A program made the position numbers and the translations under genes. Shown piece after piece: positions 7,961-12,416 of a DNA stretch of 12,416 bases. This DNA comes from Betaproteobacteria bacterium UBA2293 (GTDB lineage Bacteria; Pseudomonadota; Gammaproteobacteria; Burkholderiales; Rhodocyclaceae): assembly GCA_002345845.1 (NCBI GenBank), contig DDWF01000221.1, forward strand, positions 1 through 12,416, read 5' to 3'. The notes below the pieces were generated by a model that worked only from the letters and a program-made list of their open reading frames with translations, did no database searches and was not told the DNA's origin. The number at the start of each line of letters is the position of its first letter. Within the stretch, counting starts at the first letter, position 1.

Positions 7961-8839
7961 ATGTCAGGCATCTTCATCAGCTATCGGCGTGACGACAGCC
8001 GCGGATTCGCCGGCCGGCTGGCCGACGCCCTTGACGCTGCCTTCGGCGCCGATTTCGTTTTTCGCGACATAGACGATATCGCCCCCGGCGCCGATTTCAT
8101 CCAGGCCATTACCAGCCGCCTCGCCAGCGTCGATGTCGTGCTCGTCGTCATCGGGCCGGACTGGCTAGCTGCCCGGAATGACAGCGGGCGGCGTCTCGAC
8201 GACCCGGCCGATTTCGTCCGCCTGGAAATCGAACTGGCGCTGGCTGCCGACAAACCCATCTGGCCGGTGCTCATCGGTGGCGCCGCGATGCCGGCCGAGA
8301 CGGCACTGCCGCCATCACTGCAGCCACTCGCCCGGCGCCAGGCGCTGACCTTGGCCGATGCTGCCTGGAAGGACGATGTCGACCGCCTGATCACCGCCCT
8401 GCGCCGGCAATTACCAGCGCCCGGCCGGTCGCGCCGGCAGTGGCTGGTGGCCGGTGCCGCCGGCATCGCCGGATTGCTGCTCGGCGGCTTCTGGCTGTTT
8501 TCGGGAACCAACAAAAGCGCCGCCGTCAGCGGCGCTTGGGTCGCTCAGGTGCGCTACGACTGGGGTGACGAACACGGCGAACGCTTTGATCTGCAGGTCG
8601 AAGACGGGCGCCTGCGTGGCACGGCAAGCTACCTCGGCCTGCCGCGCCGCATCATCGATGGTCGGGTGGATGGCGACGGCAGCCTCGAATTCATCACCGG
8701 CAGCGAAGTCCTCAGCGGCCCGTCGCTGACGCACCGCTACCGCGGCCGTCAGGTGCCGGAAGGCATCCGCTTCGTGCTCGAAACCAGCGGCGGCAGTCCG
8801 GCCGCCACACCCGTCGAATTCATCGCCCGACGGCCGTGA
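7961..8839 (+). CDS. TIR-domain protein with one TM helix and C-terminal beta-rich domain
   Basis: 292 aa. Residues 1-150 are a bacterial TIR_2-type domain: MSGIFISYRRDDSRGFAGRL (first strand and BB-loop), FRDIDDIAPGADF (34-46), VDVVLVVIGPDWL (57-69) and DFVRLEIELAL (84-94), where Glu89 or Glu91 is at the position of the NAD-cleaving glutamate of TIR enzymes. After a basic stop (RSRR, 156-159), residues ~161-180 form one membrane helix, and ~187-292 a beta-rich domain (GAWVAQVRYDW, FDLQVEDGRLRGTA, IDGRVDGDGSLEF, IRFVLETSGG) that resembles a small lipocalin-like or stress-sensor barrel. The basic flank places TIR in the cytoplasm and the beta domain in the periplasm. TIR proteins in bacteria act in immune signalling or NAD depletion; an envelope-sensing role here is inference. 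It lies 75 bp after the exporter operon and 18 bp before the acylphosphatase. Confidence 0.85.
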   Translation: MSGIFISYRRDDSRGFAGRLADALDAAFGADFVFRDIDDIAPGADFIQAITSRLASVDVVLVVIGPDWLAARNDSGRRLDDPADFVRLEIELALAADKPIWPVLIGGAAMPAETALPPSLQPLARRQALTLADAAWKDDVDRLITALRRQLPAPGRSRRQWLVAGAAGIAGLLLGGFWLFSGTNKSAAVSGAWVAQVRYDWGDEHGERFDLQVEDGRLRGTASYLGLPRRIIDGRVDGDGSLEFITGSEVLSGPSLTHRYRGRQVPEGIRFVLETSGGSPAATPVEFIARRP

Positions 8840-8847
8840 GTACCCGT

Positions 8848-8851
8848 GGAG
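8848..8851 (+). promoter_or_regulatory. Ribosome binding site GGAG for the acylphosphatase gene
   Basis: GGAG with a 6-base spacer to the ATG at 8858. It shows that the upstream in-frame GTG at 8846 is part of the leader, not the start. Confidence 0.6.
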
Positions 8852-8857
8852 ATCGTC

Positions 8858-9136
8858 ATGCCGGAAAGAAAACATCATCTGATCATCGAGGGCCGCGTCC
8901 AGGGCGTCGGCTATCGCTACAGCATGGCCGAGCAGGCCGTGCGCCTGGGCGTTACCGGCTGGGTGCGCAACCGGCGCGACGGCAGCGTCGAAGCCATGAT
9001 CGGCGGTGAAGCGGCGGCGGTGGAAGCGCTGATCGCATGGGCAGGCAACGGCCCGCCGGCGGCCCATGTCGAACGTGTGCAAGTGGCGCCGGGGGCGGGC
9101 GACTTCACCGGCTTTGCGCAGCGCGAAACGGTCTGA
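8858..9136 (+). CDS. acyP: Acylphosphatase
   Basis: 92 aa, the normal family length. It hydrolyses the carboxyl-phosphate bond of acyl phosphates such as acetyl phosphate or 1,3-bisphosphoglycerate, in the cytoplasm. The signature [10 protein letters not shown] (12-21) carries catalytic Arg20, and [16 protein letters not shown] (31-46) carries catalytic Asn38. The ferredoxin-like alpha/beta sandwich order (strand-helix-strand-strand-helix-strand) is complete. It starts 18 bp after the TIR-protein stop and may be co-transcribed with it. A functional link is not known; acylphosphatase is a small housekeeping enzyme often found beside unrelated genes. Confidence 0.95.
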   Translation: MPERKHHLIIEGRVQGVGYRYSMAEQAVRLGVTGWVRNRRDGSVEAMIGGEAAAVEALIAWAGNGPPAAHVERVQVAPGAGDFTGFAQRETV

Positions 9137-9145
9137 ACAGCCGCC

Positions 9146-9595
9146 TCAGGCCGGCCGGCGGCGCAGCAGGTGATTGACGATGAAGCCCAGCACCACCTCG
9201 CCGCGCTGATTCACCGCCTGGTACTTCAGGCGGGCGATGCCGCGGTCCGGCTTGGAAGTCGACGGGCGCACCTCCAACACTTCGATCTCGCTATGCAGCG
9301 TATCGCCCGGCCGCACCGGCGCCAGCCAGCGCAACTCGTCGATACCCGGCGAACCCATGCTGGCATCGGCCAAGAGGCCGGACTGGATGAACAGCCGGAA
9401 ACAGATGGCCAGGCTCTGAAAGCCGCTGGCGATCAGCCCGCCATACGGCGATTCCGCCGCCGCGTTGGCATCCAGATGAAAGGGCTGCGGATCGTAGCGC
9501 CAGGCGAAATCGATGATTTCCGCCTCGGTCAGCGTCAGGCCAGGCGTCGTGAAGCGCTGGCCGGGGGTGAGGTCGTCGAGGAAGCGGGTGTCCAT
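9146..9595 (-). CDS. MaoC-family (hot-dog) dehydratase
   Basis: 149 aa. Residues 1-35 open with FLDDLTPGQRFTTPGLTLTE, the usual MaoC beginning; YDPQPFHLDANAAAESPYGG (34-53) contains the Asp35/His40 pair of (R)-specific enoyl-CoA hydratases (D-x4-H); GLIASGFQSLAICFRLF is the hot-dog helix, and ELRWLAPVRPGDTLHSEIEV the following strand turn. Members hydrate or dehydrate CoA thioesters in fatty-acid or polyhydroxyalkanoate metabolism. It is the last gene of the minus-strand operon, 31 bp after the MliC-YbaY gene, and converges on the acylphosphatase gene with only 9 bp between stops. The actual substrate is unknown; a role in polyhydroxyalkanoate precursor supply is possible. Confidence 0.9.
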   Translation of the reverse strand: MDTRFLDDLTPGQRFTTPGLTLTEAEIIDFAWRYDPQPFHLDANAAAESPYGGLIASGFQSLAICFRLFIQSGLLADASMGSPGIDELRWLAPVRPGDTLHSEIEVLEVRPSTSKPDRGIARLKYQAVNQRGEVVLGFIVNHLLRRRPA

Positions 9596-9626
9596 GGATC
9601 ATCCGTGGTTGATTGGCGAGCAATGC

Positions 9627-10298
9627 TCATCGAACCGGCTTGAGCATGATGGCCAGCGGCAGCGGTTGGCCGTTGGCCAGCGCCGGGTAGGCGCGGTCGT
9701 TGATGTAGTGCAGTTGGCCGTCGATTTCGATGCGGGCGGCAACCTGGATGCGGGCGCGCTTGCCGATCAGGTCGCGGTCGATGGTGGTGGTGAAGAAGAT
9801 CGGCACCTGGGCGCCGTTCAGTTCGTAGCGTTGTTCGGCCAGCACGCGGGCCGGGGCGCCGGCGCGGCTGACGTCGTGGACGAGGATGACCAGGATGGCG
9901 TCGGGCGGCAGGGCGTTGCGGGCGCGGTAGGCGACGCCACCGTTGAGGGTGATGAAGCTGCTGGCGGCCGGCGGTGACGGTGTGGTGGCGGCCGCTGGGG
10001 CGCCACGCGAGCAGCGCAGCTGGCGGCCTTGTTCATCTTCGAGAAAAGCGTCGTCGCCCTGGGTGTGCAGGTCGACGGGATCGGCGCGGTAACGGGCGCC
10101 GGAGGCGGCGGCTACCTGGGGCAGGACGAGCTCGCCGCCGGGACGGTGCAGAGTGGCCTGCGGCCGGCCGTCGGCCGCGATGCCGTAGGCGATGGCGAGC
10201 GTCTGGCCGTTGTCGCAGGTGTAGGTGATGGCGTCAGCGGCGTGCAGGCTGCCGGCGAGGACGAGTGGCAGCAGGGTGGCGATGGCGGATGGTTTCAT
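9627..10298 (-). CDS. Secreted MliC-like plus YbaY-like two-domain protein
   Basis: 223 aa. A signal peptide ([20 protein letters not shown], likely cut after residue 20) precedes an MliC-type domain (~24-98: [15 protein letters not shown], then [18 protein letters not shown], with Cys28 and Cys96 likely disulphide-bonded). A Pro/Ala/Thr linker (99-113) leads to a YbaY/YscW-type beta domain (114-222: [20 protein letters not shown], then [14 protein letters not shown] [20 protein letters not shown], and [11 protein letters not shown]). There is no lipobox, so it is probably soluble periplasmic, unlike E. coli MliC and YbaY, which are lipoproteins. MliC inhibits c-type lysozymes; YbaY is of unknown function. 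The ATG lies in a 4-bp overlap with bpt. The reading frame runs open beyond this start to 10814, but that part is antisense-shifted bpt. Confidence 0.8.
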   Translation of the reverse strand: MKPSAIATLLPLVLAGSLHAADAITYTCDNGQTLAIAYGIAADGRPQATLHRPGGELVLPQVAAASGARYRADPVDLHTQGDDAFLEDEQGRQLRCSRGAPAAATTPSPPAASSFITLNGGVAYRARNALPPDAILVILVHDVSRAGAPARVLAEQRYELNGAQVPIFFTTTIDRDLIGKRARIQVAARIEIDGQLHYINDRAYPALANGQPLPLAIMLKPVR

Positions 10299-11032
10299 GG
10301 CGTGGTGAGCAGGCGTTGCCAGTGTCCTTCGATGAGGCCCTCGATGGGCTGGAAGTCGGTCTTGTAGGCCATCTTGCGGCTGGCGGCGATCCAGTAGCCG
10401 AGATAGAGGTAGGGCAGGCCGAGGCCGAGGCATTGCTGACGCTGCCAGAGAATGTTGTAGATGCCGTAACTGGCGCCGGGCATCTCCGGTTCGTAGAAGG
10501 TGTAAACCGAGGACAGGCCGTCGTCGAGGACGTCGATCAGACTGACCATGCGGACGATGCCGTCTTCGGAAAACTCGACCAGCCGGGTGTCGACGCGGCT
10601 TTGCAGGAGGAATTGGGCGTACTGGTCGTGGCTGTCGTCGTCCATGCCGCCACCGGGGTGGCGGGCCTGTTGGTAGCGGCTGTAGAGCTGGTAGTGTTCG
10701 TCGCGGAAGTGCAACGGCAGTTCGCGGGCGTGCAGCTGGGCGTGGTGTTTGAGGGCACGGCGCTGGTGGCGCTTGAGTTGCAGTTCGGCGACGGCCAGGC
10801 GCACCGGCACGCATTCGCGGCAGCCGTCGCAGTGCGGCCGGTAGGTGAAGATGCCGCTACGGCGGAAGCCGGCGCGGACCAGCGAGGCGTAGATTTCGCT
10901 GTCGATCAGGTGGGCCGGGGTGGCGACTTGTGAGCGCGCCTGACGGTCGGCCAGATAGCTGCACGGATAGGGCGAGGTGGCGTAAAACTGCAGCAGCGAG
11001 AAGGGCAGGGCGGCGTCGTCGGGCTGGGCCAT
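10295..11032 (-). CDS. bpt: Aspartate/glutamate leucyltransferase (bacterial N-degron pathway)
   Basis: 245 aa, full family length. It transfers leucine from Leu-tRNA to N-terminal Asp or Glu of proteins, marking them for ClpS-ClpAP degradation in the cytoplasm. The N-terminal ATE domain begins [20 protein letters not shown] with Cys24, then [15 protein letters not shown] with Cys68, Cys71 and Cys74, the conserved cysteine set. The C-terminal domain shows [20 protein letters not shown] and [19 protein letters not shown], both typical of Bpt/ATE1. It starts 6 bp after the aat stop and overlaps the next gene by 4 bp (ATGA). Also called the arginyl-transferase homologue (ate) in older annotation. 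Confidence 0.96.
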   Translation of the reverse strand: MAQPDDAALPFSLLQFYATSPYPCSYLADRQARSQVATPAHLIDSEIYASLVRAGFRRSGIFTYRPHCDGCRECVPVRLAVAELQLKRHQRRALKHHAQLHARELPLHFRDEHYQLYSRYQQARHPGGGMDDDSHDQYAQFLLQSRVDTRLVEFSEDGIVRMVSLIDVLDDGLSSVYTFYEPEMPGASYGIYNILWQRQQCLGLGLPYLYLGYWIAASRKMAYKTDFQPIEGLIEGHWQRLLTTP

Positions 11033-11038
11033 GGCCGG

Positions 11039-11740
11039 TCAGTTCCAGTCGATGGCCAGCGCTGGCCATGACCCGCGACGATGTTCCGCCGCGGTCAGGG
11101 CACGCAGGCGGGTGAGGAACTCGGCGCGGGGAATTTCCCGACCGCCGAGCGAGGCGAGGTGCACAGTGCGCATCTGGCAATCGATCAGGGCAACGTTGTC
11201 GGCCTTCAGCCGGCCGATGAGGTGAGCGAAGGCGACCTTCGAGGCGTCGCGGCGACGGGCGAACATCGATTCGCCGTAAAACATCCGCCCGATGAGCAAG
11301 CCGTACAGACCGCCGACCAGGTCGCCTTCTGCATAGGTTTCGACCGAATGCGCCCAGCCTAGTTCATGCAGCCGGCAGTAGGCTTCCTTCATGTCGGCAG
11401 TGATCCAGGTGCTGTCCTGGCCCGGTCGCGGCGTTTCGGCACAGGCGGCGATGACGCCGGCGAAGTTGCTGTCGAAACGCACTTCGAAGGCGCCGCTGCG
11501 CAGGGTCTTGCGCAGCGAACGGCTGAGACGGAACTCTTCGGGAAAGAGCACCATGCGCGGGTCGGGCGAGTACCACAGGGGATGCCCCTCAACGGTGCCC
11601 CAGGGAAAGATGCCCTGGCGGTAGGCCTCGAGCAGGCGCGGGGCCGACAGATCGCCACCGATGGCGAGCAGGCCACCCATTTCGGTCCGGGCCGACGCGA
11701 CCGGCGGAAAGGCGTCGAGCGGGCCGAGATAGGGGATCAT
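11039..11740 (-). CDS. aat: Leucyl/phenylalanyl-tRNA--protein transferase
   Basis: 233 aa from the ATG at 11740. It adds Leu or Phe from the tRNA to N-terminal Arg or Lys, the second bacterial N-degron route to ClpS-ClpAP. Conserved blocks are GGLLAIGGDLS (22-32), YRQGIFPW (40-47), WYSPDPRMVLFP (56-67), TWITADMKEAYCRLHELGWA (111-130), HSVETYAEGDLVGGLYGLLI (131-150), FYGESMF (154-160) and the ALIDCQM (184-190) region. The frame extends 23 residues further upstream, but those would overlap the ABC ATPase gene; MIPYLGP is a normal Aat start. It lies 5 bp after the ABC gene stop and 6 bp before bpt, so the two N-degron transferases are almost certainly co-translated. Confidence 0.96.
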   Translation of the reverse strand: MIPYLGPLDAFPPVASARTEMGGLLAIGGDLSAPRLLEAYRQGIFPWGTVEGHPLWYSPDPRMVLFPEEFRLSRSLRKTLRSGAFEVRFDSNFAGVIAACAETPRPGQDSTWITADMKEAYCRLHELGWAHSVETYAEGDLVGGLYGLLIGRMFYGESMFARRRDASKVAFAHLIGRLKADNVALIDCQMRTVHLASLGGREIPRAEFLTRLRALTAAEHRRGSWPALAIDWN

Positions 11741-11745
11741 CGAAC

Positions 11746-12416
11746 TCAGCGGGCGAGCTCGCCGTGCCAGGCGATGGGTTTTTCCACCTGTTCGAGACGG
11801 ATCTCGCACTGCGGGTCGTCACATTCCTCGTGCTTCTTGAAGGCGATGACGTGGTCGGCATCAAGGCGGATACCGATCTTTTCCCCAAGCGCATGGTTGT
11901 GATGCGAGGGGACCAGCGACAGCACTTCAGTGCCGCTGACCAGGCGCAGCGTGTACAGGATGTCGGCGCCGCGGAAGGCCTTGTGCAGGACTTCCGCCTT
12001 CACTTCGCTGGCATCGTCGTGAACGATGTCGTCGGGGCGCAGCAGGATGTCGACGCGGCAGCCGTTGTCGCAGTTGGAGCAGGTTTCGTTGCACTCGACC
12101 GGGGTGTCGGAAATCAGCGTGCCGAGTTCCATGGCGACACTGTTGTTGTCGCCGACGGTGCCGGCAACCAGTACGCCCTGGCCGATGAAGTCGGCGACGA
12201 AGCGGTTGGCCGGCCGATGGTAGAGGTTGTAGGGCACGTCCCACTGCTGGATGCGCCCCTGATACATGACGCCGATCTCGTCGGCCATGGCGAAGGCTTC
12301 ATGCTGGTCGTGGGTGACCATGATGGCGGTTGAGCCTTCGCGCTTGAGGATTTCGCGCACTTCGACGGAGAGCCGTTCGCGCAGGCCGACGTCGAGGTTG
12401 GAGAAGGGCTCGTCGA
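11746..12416 (-). CDS. ABC transporter ATPase, FbpC/PotA-like, with Cys-rich regulatory domain; partial
   Basis: The 5' part lies beyond the window end; about 222 C-terminal residues are visible. The visible part begins at Walker B/D-loop ([20 protein letters not shown]), then the H-loop ([19 protein letters not shown]), [18 protein letters not shown] and [11 protein letters not shown], the standard FbpC/AfuC/PotA order. The following regulatory (TOBE-like) domain contains an uncommon cysteine cluster, [16 protein letters not shown] (C-x3-C-x2-C-x3-C, codons 12093-12058), plus [10 protein letters not shown] near the end (C-x4-C, about 11823-11806). ILLRPDDIV and [20 protein letters not shown] are TOBE strands. 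It energises import of an iron, spermidine or sulfate-type substrate by an unseen permease. It is the first visible gene of the minus-strand operon that includes aat and bpt. Confidence 0.88.
   Translation of the reverse strand, partial: DEPFSNLDVGLRERLSVEVREILKREGSTAIMVTHDQHEAFAMADEIGVMYQGRIQQWDVPYNLYHRPANRFVADFIGQGVLVAGTVGDNNSVAMELGTLISDTPVECNETCSNCDNGCRVDILLRPDDIVHDDASEVKAEVLHKAFRGADILYTLRLVSGTEVLSLVPSHHNHALGEKIGIRLDADHVIAFKKHEECDDPQCEIRLEQVEKPIAWHGELAR

Noticed and set aside
9149..9162. GC-rich palindrome near the convergent gene ends as a bidirectional terminator
   Set aside because: It lies inside the MaoC C-terminal codons (Arg-Arg-Arg-Pro), has no T-tract, and such palindromes are frequent at this GC content.
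10299..10814. Upstream extension of the MliC-YbaY reading frame across bpt
   Set aside because: The extension is Arg/Pro/Ala-rich and out of frame with bpt; the signal peptide at the ATG of 10298 marks the real start.

Overview
The window is high-GC chromosomal DNA of betaproteobacterial character, most likely Rhodocyclales-like. This is inferred from codon and GC style and gene content (adjacent aat and bpt, split MacAB-TolC exporter, MliC/YbaY-type envelope protein), not from a database match. Most of it is ordinary and densely packed. The first 3 kb is an accessory type VI secretion (T6SS) module of visibly different base composition.

Region 1 (1-2910), T6SS cargo island. The window opens inside the C-terminal DUF2345 tail of a VgrG spike. 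A candidate effector follows with an 8-bp overlap; it carries an ordered His...Cys pair resembling permuted papain-like (NlpC/P60-superfamily) enzymes. Next come a membrane-anchored, mainly periplasmic protein (likely the cognate immunity protein) and a 320-aa protein resembling polymorphic-toxin immunity proteins of the Imm71/Imm72 type. A strong 15-bp hairpin closes the cluster. Behind it lies a short VgrG remnant, cut by what looks like the terminal repeat and decayed orfA start of an IS3-family element. The island edge is therefore a graveyard of VgrG and IS fragments.

Region 2 (2990-7885). A small hypothetical gene is followed by a translationally coupled exporter operon: TolC-type outer membrane factor, MacA-type adaptor, MacB-type ATPase and separate MacB-type permease (overlaps of 4, 1 and 7 bp). 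Together they would span both membranes as a tripartite export pump of unknown substrate.

Region 3 (7961-9136). A membrane-anchored TIR-domain protein with a C-terminal, probably periplasmic, beta-rich domain comes first, then an acylphosphatase 18 bp downstream. The TIR-TM-beta protein is the most interesting single gene outside the T6SS island, as a possible envelope-sensing NAD-cleaving or signalling protein.

Region 4 (9146-12416, minus strand). A compact operon reads right to left: an ABC-transporter ATPase (5' end outside the window) with an unusual cysteine cluster in its regulatory domain, aat, bpt (the two bacterial N-degron aminoacyl-tRNA-protein transferases), a secreted MliC-YbaY two-domain protein, and a MaoC-type hot-dog dehydratase. 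The maoC-like gene and the acylphosphatase gene converge with a 9-bp gap.

No tRNA, rRNA, CRISPR array or complete mobile element was seen. All family assignments are by recognition of motifs and layout.
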